NCBI GenBank assembly: GCA_030272585.1 | Contig: BSYQ01000001.1 | Location: forward strand, 9,377,001 to 9,441,000 | Reading direction: 5' to 3' | DNA: 64,000 nucleotides | Origin: Bryopsis sp. KO-2023 | Lineage: Eukaryota; Chlorophyta; Ulvophyceae; Bryopsidales; Bryopsidaceae | Shown here: one piece after another, positions 42,790 to 60,100 of the stretch | How the letters are laid out: each line of letters opens with the position of its first letter | How positions within the stretch are numbered: the first letter of the stretch is position 1 | The notes under the pieces: model-generated | The model's input: only the letters and a program-made list of their open reading frames with translations | Told to the model about the DNA's origin: nothing | Database searches by the model: none | Program-made: the position numbers and the translations under genes

Positions 42790-43110
42790 TTTTCATTGTG
42801 ACAATGCAGTCCACCCAGCTTCCACCCCAACAAAAGTCACCCGGCTTAAGTCACCCAGCTCCCACCTCAACATGAGTCGCCCGACGTTCGAGCGACATGA
42901 GCTACCCAACTGTTTTTCGGCTCAAGTCACCCAGCTCCCATCTCAACATGAGTCGCCCAACTTTCGAGCGACATGAGCTGCCTAGCTTTTTATCGACTTA
43001 AGTCACTTGACTCGAAAGTATAACTTTAAGTTGGGCAAAGTCGGTACCGACTTTTACCCAACTCAAAACCCGACTTAAGTCGGGGCGGAAAATTTGGGAT
43101 GTAGGGAAAG
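42790..43110. repeat. ACTTAAG/CACCCAGCT-rich repeat element with inverted TIR-like end
   Basis: Units of about 70 nt (AAGTCACCCAGCTCCCA, then TCAACATGAGTCGCCC, then TTCGAGCGACATGAGCT) repeat two to three times. The block ends CGACTTAAGTCGGGGCGG followed by AAAATTTGGGATGTAGG, which is the reverse complement, with about three mismatches, of the motif at 21651-21685. No ORF is present. Confidence 0.65.
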
Positions 43111-44053
43111 GAAAGTATTGCATTTATTTTTCTCTGGTGGATATATATTTTTTTGTTTGGAGCCTGCAAAAGAAATGTTTGTGTGTGTGTGTGTTTTCCC
43201 AGACTGGTTTGGACGAGGTGGTTGGATTGGTGCTCAGGTACAGAGAGAGAATAGTAGGACTTAGGTTCTTGCGGAGGTGAAAAAAAGGGTTTGCTTGGAA
43301 ATGGAGTGTGTGTAGAGTGTAGGTGGGAATTGAATGGATTGTCATGGAATGTCACTGGTGTAGTAAGCCTGCCTTCTCGGTCCGTCTTTTGAGAGTGGAT
43401 ATGGTGCGCCGCCTGAGTGTTCATGTTCATGTTCAGCACGGAAAACTGAGAATTGCGACCGCGGCTGGCTCGACACGAATGTTATGAGAAAAATGTATTG
43501 AGATGTTGATTGTTGTCCGGACTCCTCGCGGCCCCCTAGTCAATTTTATCTAAATCTTGAATATGCTTTGGGAAAGGAATGACAAACAAATCGCAATTTT
43601 TTATCCATTGATCAAACTTTGGTTTCCAATTGTTGCAGTCTCCCCTCCTCCTGGTTGGGAGGGCAAAACATGGAAGGATTTTGCCGTGACATCGTTTTCT
43701 CGATGCAATATCTTAAGTTGTGCATTTGACTCTGGAGAATTTGGCGAAAACAGTCTCACAAACGGAATTAAGTCAACCAGCCAAACCAAATGTACTGGCA
43801 TCCACCTGAACAGTTTGCAACTCTACTGGCTTTTTTAGCCAATATGATTCTGATTTTGTGCTTGGCCGAAGTCCACTCCTCAGTGACGTCGTGTGATGTG
43901 CGGTAGATATCACAAGCGAATATCCCCCCCTCCCCGCGCCCACCACTTGGCCCAAGGGGCAGATCAAGAGAAAGTTCGAACTTCGAGAATTCTCCCTCTT
44001 TCGGGGGCGATCGCTCCAATCCCAAGAAGTTCTGCAGCAAACACAATCGCTAC
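43111..44053. other. No gene supported
   Basis: Contains a short plus-strand frame after a TTGCAG acceptor (PPPGWEGKTWKDFAVTSFSR, near 43640) that superficially resembles the DysF-like PPGWE segment at 33410. It is not connected to other exons. A (GT)n run lies near 43180. Confidence 0.35.
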
Positions 44054-44398
44054 GTGCGTGTTGGTTGCAAGACTTCGAAGTGTTTGACCGATTTGACCGG
44101 TGTGACCGGTTCGTGTGTGTTTGACCAGTCAATAACTCGAGCGTTCGCGCGTATCCGACCGCTTCAAGGTGTTGATCTTCCTATGGGCTGTCGCGTTGGC
44201 ACGGCTTCAATGAAAACTAAACATGAAAAGACTTTGGCTCTCGATTCGTACTCGCGTCGTTTTGTGGGGGTGCACGGCAAGAAACCCCCGTACCCCCCGC
44301 GCAAGCGACGTATCGCTAAGGCGCACGAAGCTTTGTCTCGGTGGTATCGGTCGGGTCGAAGTCTTCCAGACGAAACTGCGCTCCGCGATTCTCTCTAG
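44054..44398 (+). CDS. Hypothetical basic protein, weakly supported
   Basis: A 114-codon ORF with a basic C-terminal half (KKPPYPPRKRRIAKAHEALS, then RWYRSGRSLP). It has a start codon, but I see no family. It overlaps GC-rich sequence 150 nt before the cyclase gene and could be 5' leader sequence open by chance. Confidence 0.25.
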   Translation: MRVGCKTSKCLTDLTGVTGSCVFDQSITRAFARIRPLQGVDLPMGCRVGTASMKTKHEKTLALDSYSRRFVGVHGKKPPYPPRKRRIAKAHEALSRWYRSGRSLPDETALRDSL

Positions 44399-44545
44399 CG
44401 CGTTTCCTCAATTGATAGTGCCCTAGAGGGTCGGTGAACGAGTTTCGAGCTCGCGTAAGGTCTCAACCCTGCCCCCCCGTGGGGATGGGCTACTGAGAAT
44501 CGTGTGAAGGAATACGGAGACCTGGACCTGGATTGGGGGAGATAG

Positions 44546-46821
44546 ATGCATTGGCTGCTTGACTTCGCCATCACTTGCGTGGTGTGCGCAGTTGCTTGGT
44601 TGGCGTACGTCTCAAAGAGGTGCGCTCGTTTTCGCTGTTCTCAGGACGGCGGGTTTCACCCGTTTTCGATTTGTTTTTGTGCTTGTGTTTTTGCCTATGT
44701 TTTCGCTTGTTTTTTCTTCCCTTATCGTTTCCTAGCTTTTGTTTGGTTGCGGGAATTTTACAAAATGTCTTGTCGAGGCCACGAGGTTTTTTGGCAGTGG
44801 CTTGCGTACGACGAAAATTTCCTGCGCGCTGCTGCAACCTCATTTTGAAGTCGAGTGATGCTCCCAGCAGGATTTCTTCACCGAGCCCTTGCGATAAAAA
44901 ATGGAGAAAACCTGCAAATACGTCTTTGTTCTCGACTCTGTCCGCCGAAGAGCGAAATAAACTTGATGATACGATCAACAAAGCCGCCAAAAATCTTCTT
45001 GACGCGAGGCAACAGGAAGGACAGTGGGAGTATGGAAGTTGTTTGGGGGTGCCTAGCACATGTCAGTATTTTCTCTTCGCCAGGATTTTCCTTGGTAAAG
45101 AGTTTCGACTACAAGCCACGAAGTTGGACGCCCGCCGGCTTCGGAATGTTATCCTGGAAAAACAATTGGCGGATGGATCTTGGCAGCCAGTTCCAGACGT
45201 GAACAGTGGAGGCGACCTGACGGCCACCATGTTTTGCTACTGGACATTGAAAACGATGGGTGAGGACATCCACACAGAAAAAATGGTAAAGGCGAGAAGC
45301 TTTATTTTGGCTGAGGGAGGCTTGGGGAGCGTTCAGACGATGGCGAAAATATTCCTGGCTTTGACTGGGAACATAAGCTGGGGGAGCGTCCTGCCGTACG
45401 TCCCCTTGTTCATTTTTGGTGACAGGGGTCTGGGGTGGCTGTGGAATTTGAGGACGTGGGTCCCTGCTTGGATACCCCCCCACATGGTCTCAATAGCGTA
45501 TTTGAGACACCAAAAAGTATGCAAGCGTCTGCCAGAGCTGGACTTGAGCGAGCTTCAGCTGGAATGCGAGCCAGCCAAGGCGTGTTCGCAAAGTACTTTT
45601 CCCAAAACTTTGGGACCTGCCCCAGGATCAGTGAAATGTTGCATTCAAAATGCTAAACAATTGACTCAGGGACGAGGCTCCATCGGGTCCTTCACCTTGT
45701 CGTCGCTGCTTGGGGTGCTGATGTACGAAGATTATCTCAGGCGATACGAGGGGAAGGAGTGCGACGAGCTCCCGAAGCGAATTCGCGCTTGTCTGGAGTT
45801 CTGTGAGGGGACGTATTTCGATCCTCCGAACGCCAAGGTCGCCTATTTGGGGATGTCAATGTATGGCGACTTTTGGGACACTTGCCTGTGCGGCATTGCG
45901 CTCTTGAAAGCGAACATTCCGCCGGAGCAACTCCTCCAGTCGGCGGAATATCTGGTTCCCCACGTGTCTAAGGATGGGGGGCTCGGCTTCAGCTCGGAGT
46001 TCGACTACTATCCGGATTGTGACTGCACGGCGGAAATGGTGATCTTCTTCCGGGCGCTCACCCAGGGAGCACTGAAAGACGTCAAGGGCGGGCGGCTTGG
46101 GAAGCTTGCGGATCGCGGGGTCGGTTTCCTCAGAGCGCGTCAGAATCGAAGTGGCGGCTGGGCGGCGTTCGACAAGGATCTGGAGAACACGCTCGTCATG
46201 CATGCAGTCAAGGCGTTCTCGACGTTGGCGGACAGTGCAGAACTGGACGATCCCGCCTGTGTGGACATCACCTGTCATGTCCTCGAAGTTTTCGCGCACA
46301 GCGGAATAACCAAGGATGATCCGCAGGTCGTGCGGGCCATACATTTTTTGAGAAAGTCTCAGGAAGACTGTGGGGCTTTTCAATGTCGTTGGGGAACGAA
46401 TGGAATTTATGGAGCATCCAGTGTGCTGGTTGGTTTGTCTGCAATTGGCTTCGATCTGGAATGCGATTGGGTGCAGAGGGCAGCCGACTGGCTGGTCTCT
46501 GTACAGAACAGCGATGGAGGCTGGGGGGAATCGACAGTTTTATCTTTCCGTGATCCGAAAGGCTCCCTGGGGAAGGGGGCCTCCACACCCACTCAGACCG
46601 CCTGGGCGGTGCTCGGACTTTTGGAGATGGGGCAAGAGTGTTACTGGAGGGCTGCGGATGAGGGGGTAAGGTATTTGATGCGAACGTTCGAAGAAGAAGA
46701 AAGATTTGTGGACAAATCGTCTGTCGCACCTGGCCACAGAAACATTGTACCGATGGTGTATGAATCGTATGCACCGGCGTTTTCTCTGCAAGCAATCGCC
46801 TCTTACAAGGCAAAGTTGTGA
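44546..46821 (+). CDS. Squalene-hopene-type triterpene cyclase with an OSC-like DCTAE active site
   Basis: Two exons, 44546-44619 and 44736-46821 (intron GTGCGC...CCTAG, phase-matched), encode 719 residues. Exon 1 gives a hydrophobic N-terminus (FAITCVVCAVAWLAYV) that may anchor the enzyme. From about residue 125 the protein follows the prenyltransferase-like double alpha-barrel of class II triterpene cyclases, with QW motifs (QLADGSW, QNRSGGW, QNSDGGW), GRGSIGSFTLSS and STPTQTAWAVLGL. The catalytic motif is D452-C-D-C-T-A-E458. Squalene-hopene cyclases have DxDDTA and oxidosqualene cyclases have DCTAE, so the second Asp of the DD pair is Cys here. The product could be a hopanoid, tetrahymanol or another triterpenoid; substrate is uncertain. 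It cyclises squalene or its epoxide at membranes. Bacterial ancestry is plausible. Confidence 0.88.
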
Positions 46822-49044
46822 TCGATCGCTGGAACTGGCTCTGATTTAGGATTCTGAGTATTTATTTATTTCCTGTCGAAACTGGCTCCGATAAGGATTC
46901 TGAGGCGTTTTATCAAGGAAATTCACGTGGAAGTCGGTTGCTAGCCGCCACTAATGCTTTATGTTGTGGATGTATTTGTTCGGCCAGCCCAGTGATCAAT
47001 AATGAGGAGCAATGAACCATAGAGCATCGCTAGATTGCAGTTGGTGGCTGTCCATAATATGGGTTATTGTTATTGGGGTAGGTTACGTATGGGAACTGAG
47101 TGCTTTTTTTTATATATTATATATTTTAGAGTCTTTTGAATATTGTTGCATGAAGAATTTGAGTTGCTTTGATTCATCGGTTTTCCTTTTTTTTTCCCGT
47201 TCGTGGTGGAAAACCCTCTGCTTCCTTGGGTGGGCTATCTAGGCAAGCTCTTTGGGTATTTGGCAAGTACCTCACAAGTGGCAGGCAGCTGGCTTTTACT
47301 TTCGGACATGTGGTTGCAAGAAACTCTTCCATCTTGCTGTATTTCCTTGTGGTTGGCACCCTTTTTGTGGCCATTTGGTGGGGTCATTGGAATTACTAGC
47401 GGTGGGTTGCTGACCCACAAACAAAAATTGCACAAAGTGAAGAAGCAATAATGGCCCTTCTTTTCTCATTCATCTATCTCCCCCGCCACATTCATTTCGC
47501 TTCTTTTTTGGGTCAATGATTGCGGCGGGGGAAAGGGTGGTGGTGGTGAGGGAGGAGCCCTTCAAGCAGAATTCATAGAACAATGGGTAGAACAATGTGA
47601 GTTTTTTCTTCTTTTCTACTTTTCCGTTAGTGTGCATAATAGTGATTGTATTGCCACTAGTGACTGTTATCATTTAGAGAGAGAGTACTGATCGATCAGT
47701 CAGGGGAAATTTCCTTGCAGAATTTCAGAATCCTTTTTTCTTTCAGGATGGAAAAAAAAGGCCAGCTGGGTGGAACAAAAGAAAACTGGACAGCATCAAT
47801 TAGGGGGTGGAAGGAACGCTGATTGATGTACTCTTAGCAATGTCTCATGATCCCATTTACAAGGAACAAACGAAAACAGTGTCAAGTATTTTCTTGAAAA
47901 AAAAGTGTCAAGTCTTTTCTTTTCCAGGTCTAAAGTCTCCCGCCACAGTGCATGACATACAATCCAGCCTGTCCCTTACCCCTTAACCCCCCTCCCCCCT
48001 TCCAACCCCCCCCCCCCCTCTCTCTTGTTTCTTGACCAAAATGTACAACACGGTGATTCCACACTGGATGGATCCACCTCCCCTGAACCCTGCTCTCTCT
48101 GCAATATACACACACTCTCTGAAACTTTGACCCCTGCAACAAACCATACAAATACAAACTGAACAAGCCCTCCTTCCTCCTGCACTCTGTTTCTAAAACA
48201 TTCCTATCAAGGGTACCGCATTTCCCAAACCATCGACCCAGCCTCTCGCTCCCTGACCCCAAAAAGGAAGTGTGTCCTGGACAGACATCCAATAACGAAG
48301 GCCGCACCATTTGGCCCTTCGATTGTCTGTGATGATGAGAAATATTTTCTGAGAAGCAGACGCGTTTTTCGCCCCTCGATCATCCCCCTGTTGCGATTTT
48401 TTTGGTTTTCATGGCCCGACGTCTATGAAAGAGTGGTTCTCTTTCCGAAGATTCCCTTCCATCTCCACATCATTGCCCTCCGTTTCATTCAAAGATTCCG
48501 AACAGGTCAGGGGTTCGAATCTCAGTGGGGGCCGAACCTGACGCATCCGAGCACAAGGCAATCATAACATGGTGGATCCATTGGATGAATTTAATTACCT
48601 TCTTGAGTGGGATTTTCACAACAACAAGAAAAAGCGATTATGAGAAGTTGGGGGAGAAATTTGAAAAACACTGTGGTAGAATCTCTCGCTTTCTGAGTCA
48701 TGGGCTCACCAGGTCAGCAACACGGCTAAAGGAACCTTGAACAGATTCCTTGAAGCTTCCAGATCGACTGTCATTCATGTTCTCTGGAGGCCATTCTTGC
48801 CTGAACCCAACGTACCCGCCAATCAGAAAAAAAAAAAAAACAGAAGAAGAAAAACACACAATGCTTCCCACAGAACAAAAACAGGGCCCATGCATGGAAG
48901 CTCTGAATGATAATTCTTAACGGAGAATGAACTCTGTGAAAACGCTTTTTTACCGCTTTTATGCAGGGGATGAAAGATCCAATAATGTAATAATGTAATG
49001 ATATATTAGAAAGAAAAAAAAAACAGCGAAAGGCAATATGGACG
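46822..49044. other. Convergent intergenic region, no gene seen
   Basis: 2.2 kb between the cyclase (plus) and the two-TM gene (minus). Frames of up to 126 codons occur but are low-complexity (a 13-C run at 48006-48018 creates a Gly-rich frame on the minus strand). A T-loop-like GGTTCGAATC at about 48511 does not fold into a tRNA. Both 3' UTRs must lie here. Confidence 0.5.
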
Positions 49045-50124
49045 CTACCTTGGCCTAATCAAATTGACGTATCCTCTCGCTGCCTCCGTCGGGCATTTCG
49101 GTTTCATGAAGTACGCCCAGACGAAGACCATCAGACTGACAATGGCTAGCACCATGGTCACTGCACCTTCATTCCTGGATCGAACGCGTTCCCCCGTTTT
49201 ATCTTGGAAAAGAAACGCTCATTTTCATTCCCGCAGAAAAAAGAGTTTCCCCCTCAGCCCTCTCTCAGGCATTTCCCCCGAACCCAAAACCCAACATGAG
49301 GTGTCAGGATGGAAAAAAAAACAGTTTTGACTGTGGTGTGCCCTGGGGTGCCGACTTCAACTTACGGTTTGGGTTTCAACAACAGGAAAATGGAAATGCA
49401 GGCCAGCAAAATGGAGATCAGTAGTGAATAGGCCCTCAATGCAGCCCATCGATAGCACCTTCCCAACACTCCAGGGACCTAGAAAAAAAACGAAAAAAAG
49501 GATTTCGATCCAGCAAAGTACATGGCATGTTTACGTTCAAAACATGTTAATCCCCCCCAACCCTTCCCCACAAATTTAAAAAAAAAAAAAACTTTCCTTG
49601 AACGAAAAGCTGCCGAAAAGATAGAAATCAGAATGATTCTCATTGCCAACTTCCATATGGATCCATGCTAACCCAACCAATGCAGTGATCATGCTTCAAT
49701 GGTGGAGGTGGTGTGTGTTCAGTGTGGAGATTTGTTAGTATGATTTTACCTGTGTAACTATAACTCCGGTTTCCCCCATTCCAGGGATTCTCAGGATGGC
49801 TTGATCAGCACCCAGTGGCAAAAACTGCATGTGGTACATGCGAGCGGTGACGAAAAATTCTCCACCATTGTACCTAAAATAATCGCAGGCACCCTGAACA
49901 AAAAAAACGCCAAATTCTTGAATCCATATCCTTCTAGAAAAGCAAGCGAGCGGGTCACACTTTCTCAACTTTTTCTTAGTGTGAGACGCACAGCGAAGGA
50001 AAAAAAAACCGAGAAGAAAACTGCGAGCGCGTCGAAACGAGCGAGGAGAACAAAGGCGGGATTGCGAAGCTTTCCCAAAAACGCTTACCATGTGCCTATA
50101 GCCGAAAACGAAGAAGCAAACCAT
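49045..50124 (-). CDS. Small two-transmembrane protein (four exons)
   Basis: Exons at 50124-50089, 49893-49750, 49478-49366 and 49174-49045, all phase-matched, encode 140 residues. A short start (MVCFFVFGYRHM) leads into YFRYNGGEFFVTARMYHMQF, then FLPLGADQAI and IPGMGETGVIVTQ, and then two membrane helices (YSLLISILLACISIFLLL; MVLAIVSLMVFVWAYFM). The C-terminus is short and basic. The N-terminal half resembles the layout of small zinc-ribbon membrane proteins, but the Cys pairs are absent. No named family. Divergent from the CID gene. Confidence 0.65.
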
Positions 50125-50598
50125 GATATCTATTCTTGCAGTTTCTTGTGTATGCCTTTCTTTTTCGTCCGGTTGCGATTCTTAGCGATACTCGCTATTG
50201 AGCGGACGTCAAACGGACAGCGAGAACGGAATCTCACGCCCTCGAGAGGCTGAGCAGCGGGAATGAAGAATCCGCTCCCCACCCCTGTATAACCTCTGCA
50301 ACTTCGATACGAGGTCGGAGTAGTTTCAGGTCTTGTAGTTTTCTTTATTTTCTCGCGCTATGATTTGACGACTCGGCAAAGAAGGGCGGATCACAACGCT
50401 GAACGTGGGGGCGTTTTCACATTTGATTGCCGCGTACACGCCAAACACGCCGCGTGTGTGAGGCGAAAAAACTGAAGGGGCGGTTACTCAGCGATTTGGG
50501 GGTCGGGGCGTGCACGTGGTATTGATATTAGTGGGCGGTACGGCGAAAGAAAGCTCGTCTTTCCGGAATCTGGGCGCGAAACACGGGGGGGCGCAAGG
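50125..50598. promoter_or_regulatory. Divergent promoter region
   Basis: 474 nt between the start codons of the two-TM gene (minus) and the CID gene (plus). It becomes GC-rich towards the CID gene. No clear TATA box. Confidence 0.45.
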
Positions 50599-52833
50599 AT
50601 GCGTGTCAACACGGAAGTCCTCGCGGAAAAGCTCAGGTCGCTGAACACGACCCAGCAAATGATCGAGTCCGTGTCGCAGTGGTGCATCTTCTATCGGCGG
50701 GACGCGAGCACCATCGTGCACTACTGGGACGTCGAGTTCCGTCGCTCGGCGCCCGACAAGAAGCTGTCGTTGCTGTACTTGACGAACGACATCCTCCAGA
50801 ACTCGCGAAAGAAAGGGCGTGAGTTTGCCGACGAGTTCGTTCGCGTCGTGCCGAAGGCGCTGAAGCAGTTGTACAACGAGGGGGACGAAAAAATAAACAG
50901 ATCTTTGGTCAGGCTCGTGGGGGTGTGGGAGGAGCGCCGGGTGTTCGCCAAAAAGTCGTTTCGCTCTTGCCTGACGAAAACGGTGGACATTGACGTCCCG
51001 GTTTTGGTGGACGAAAAACCAGCGACGCCTTCTGTCACCGTGGCGAAATACGACAAATATGCGCCCGTGGAAAGACTTGCTGGTGGGGGGACAAAAAAAA
51101 AAGAAAATAAAAACGAAAATAAAAACTGCCACGTGTACGGAAAATATGTGAAAAAGAAAGGATCACTGAAAGTTTCACTGTCACTGTTTCATTGCCACTT
51201 GGAAACGGAAAAGGAGGTGGATTCTGGAAAAAAAAATCTGGAAAACAGTTTGTGGAATCCCATGTGACAATGAGGGCCGTTTGTGTTGTTTTTTTTTTGC
51301 TTGAAGAGGCAATCGAGGAGACTGAAGCATGCGTGGCGAAAACCAGAGAAATGGAACAGAAGGCATCCATGCCAGAGGTCAGCATCCAAGAATCCCCCCC
51401 CAAAAAAAAAATAAAAATAAAAATTTGTCTTGAGTACTATAAAAAAAAACTAATCGGGGATTCATGAATATTATTATCGAATCGGTGTCTGAATTATTGT
51501 TGTTTTTATATTTTTTTGACAGGGATTGGTGGAATCCGGAGGCATCCGTGAACTGCAAGATTGTGAAGCAGCAATGGGGGCATATTATGATACACTCAAT
51601 GCTGAGGTGGAGAAGAGACGGAAAATCGTCGCATTGCTGCAAGATCTGAAAACTAAAGCGGTGAGTCTTGCTGAAATGGGGAGGGAAAAAATAATGAATT
51701 TGTTTGCAAGAATAATTAACAAATAAATAATTTTGTTTGAATTTTGTTCAAGTCATGTGTGACCGTTTTGAGCTGCAAAATTTTGATGCCCTCTTTCGAG
51801 CCATTCAGGGCAAAGAAGAAAGTCGATCAGGAGAAATACTGCAATGTTTTTTTTGTTTTTTTTCTGCGTCGTAAACACAGAAATGAATTTTTGATTGGTT
51901 CTCTGCAGGAAGATGACTTGGAGAATTGCCAGGAGCAATTGATGCTTGCAGAGATTCGTAAAAAGAGGATCTCCAGTCGAATTGGGGATTTGGAAGCCAG
52001 TAACTCACCGCCTGCCCCTGAAGTGGACTCGTGGGAGGATGAGCCAATGCCAGACCCCATGACTGGCCTGGTATGATCTCAGACAGACTCAGCAAGTAGA
52101 AAAAAAAAACCAATGAACGAATACTCCAACTGCAAGCATTTCCTTGTCCTGACAGGGTGATTATGCATTTTTCTTTGTGTGTTTCTGTGTTTGTTTTTTC
52201 TTTTTGGAAAATTGGGGCTGAGGGAACTCCATCATGTGTTTTCTGGTTCACCTACTGAGGGATCTTTTTTTTCAATAATTTTTGGTTTTTCTAGGAGGGT
52301 GCTGGAATTCCTATAACTCCACCACCAGTCAATACTCCAGAATCGGCCGTCCCTCAGCTTGGAGCACAGGAGCTAGCTGGTATTGTGGTAAAATCGCATC
52401 CGTGGTCAATCTTATTCGAAATTTCCGTGGGGTATCCATTCCAAAGAAAAATATATTTTACCTGTTGTTTTTCTTAACAAAAACATTTAGTCTGAAGTTC
52501 TTTCACTGGGTGGCCACTTCTCTTCTAACCAAAATCAGATATGCAATGAAATCCACCCTAGGATTTACTGTAATTGGATTCTGGGATACCAGTTTGAAAG
52601 AAATCTTGTTTGTGTTTGGGAAAAAATTCCACAGCGCTGATGGCAACGCCAGGTGTACCGACCTCGACTGCCCCACAAGACGATGATGCTCCTGCTGAGC
52701 CAGGTGCTTTGCCTGTGACGTCGGGGGGTGGCAGCGGAGGTGGAACTCTGGATATGGTTGCAAAAGGCTTGGCAGAATCCGATCAGCCTGCTGCTCTCCT
52801 TGCCCAAGCGTTGCAAGAATTGCCGGAAGTGAG

Positions 52834-52864
<31 letters not shown>

Positions 52865-53089
52865 GGTTTAGATTTTGGAATGAAATAAATGTGGATTTTA
52901 TCTTATTTTTTTTCTGTGTATGTACCTGAGCTGATACACAATTGAGTCATGTTTGTATGAAGCGGCGAACAGGAATTTGAAATATTTTGATTTCGATTGC
53001 AGGAGGATAGGGAGCAGTTCGGGTTCAATATTGCCGATCTCCTGAATCAGCCCTACAACGATGACCAGGACGAACCGCCCCAGTGGTGA
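50599..53089 (+). CDS. CID-domain protein, RPRD1/Rtt103-like regulator of RNA polymerase II CTD
   Basis: Seven exons, 50599-51082, 51307-51377, 51523-51660, 51909-52070, 52295-52379, 52635-52828 and 53003-53089, encode 406 residues. The first 135 residues are a CTD-interacting domain: an eight-helix arrangement with LRSLNTTQQMIESVSQWCIF, KLSLLYLTNDILQNSRKKG and LVRLVGVWEERRVF. Exons 2-4 encode a coiled coil (EAIEETEACVAKTREMEQ, then LQDCEAAMGAYYDTLNAEVE), as in RPRD1. The tail is Pro/Gly-rich and ends acidic. The protein is expected to bind phosphorylated Pol II CTD repeats in the nucleus and to act in transcription termination or CTD dephosphorylation. Length and domain order match RPRD1. 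Intron 6 begins with a 27-G run just after the donor. Confidence 0.88.
52840..52866 (+). repeat. 27-nt poly-G tract beside a 5' splice site
   Basis: The donor GAA|GTGAGTTTTTC is followed directly by 27 consecutive G. It lies in intron 6 of the CID gene and could form G-quadruplex structure in the transcript. Confidence 0.9.
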
Positions 53090-53350
53090 TGGCGGAAAAT
53101 GGCATCATTCATAGAACTATTAGGGAACCCCGATAGGAATCATCAAAACTTTTTCTCAAAAGTTAGAACACTGTATGTAGACTGGGGAACTTTCACTGGG
53201 TGTTGGGTGCGGGGTGAATGTAAATATTACCAAGTGACGTACATGCGAGTCTTTCTTTGCTTGAATCTTGGTAGGCACCATAAAATATTAAAAATGTCGA
53301 ATCTGCTCTAGTTCTATGATTTTTTATTTTTTTTTTTCAAATTCTCCCAT

Positions 53351-59100
<5,750 letters not shown>

Positions 59101-60100
59101 TCCAACAGAAAAGAATTTCTTTTCTCCCGGAGGGGATTATGCCACAAGCACAACCCAGGAACATAGCCTAACCTAGATGATGATGGTGTTTGCCCAGCTC
59201 TAGGTAAGGATAAAAATTACCCCACTTTATACTCTATCCAAGGCTCTCTCTCTCTGGTCTGTGACAATATTGAGTTCGATTATATCAAATACAATCAAAG
59301 CCAATCAATACACCCAGTTGCTTGGATTCGAAACGAGTCGAGCAGTCGACTCATCTCTTTGTCTTATTTCACCCAGTTGATCATGAACTCATTCCACGTG
59401 GTGCTAAACAGAAGAGAAATCGCCACAGGATACATTGACAAAGCAACAAGTGAAAGGTCCTTGAAATCAAAAACATCCTGCCCACATGGCGCACCAGCTT
59501 CACCTCACAACCAAACCCAGCACCAGTCGAACAAAAAACGAAAACCCCAATCCAAGCTTGAGATTTCTTTTCTTCTTTTTTTCACATCCCCCTTTCTTTT
59601 TCTGTCGTAATCCCTTTTTTAAGTTGGAACATAGTGTTGGTTCGGCTGCATCCAATCATTAAAGAATCACCAGGGTTTTTGTTTTGTTTCGACATTCTTT
59701 ATCATAGATTCAACACAGTTTCTCTCAACTACACGCATCCGTTTTGTTTTGTTTTTCTCTTTTTCCCCTCTCTTTATCTCACTCTTTTTGAACACCCCTT
59801 TCCCTGTTCTTTTCCGAGCATAATCATTGTTTTCGACCCCCCAGTTTTTTTGTTTTTGTTTTAGTTTTTCTGTAGTTGTAAAGTCAGCCCACTCAAGGCA
59901 TCCATCCTAAAAAGAAACAAAAAGAAAGAAAGAAAAAAAGAGCAAAGCAAATGGCAAGTGTTTCCAGCACAAATAATGCCACAACTCACTCTCCCCCATG
60001 CAGAATTTCAAACCCTTGTCTTTTTCCAAAAGCCATGCCAACAGTGCTTGTAGCTTCCCTTGTCAAATTGTTTTCCCTTATTTTTTTTTTCTTTCCGCTT
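59101..60100. other. Likely 5' end of the helicase gene and 3' UTR of the REEP gene
   Basis: About 1 kb with no convincing ORF. The plus strand is T-rich (59,560-59,880). The missing first exon(s) of the helicase are expected on the minus strand here. I could not choose one. Confidence 0.4.

Noticed and set aside
47930-48310. 126-codon minus-strand ORF
   Set aside because: Gly-rich translation produced by the poly-C tract, with no motif and no splice context.
48500-48535. tRNA-like T-loop (GGGGTTCGAATCTC)
   Set aside because: The stem on the two sides pairs for only two or three bases, and no anticodon or acceptor stem can be drawn in the preceding 60 nt.
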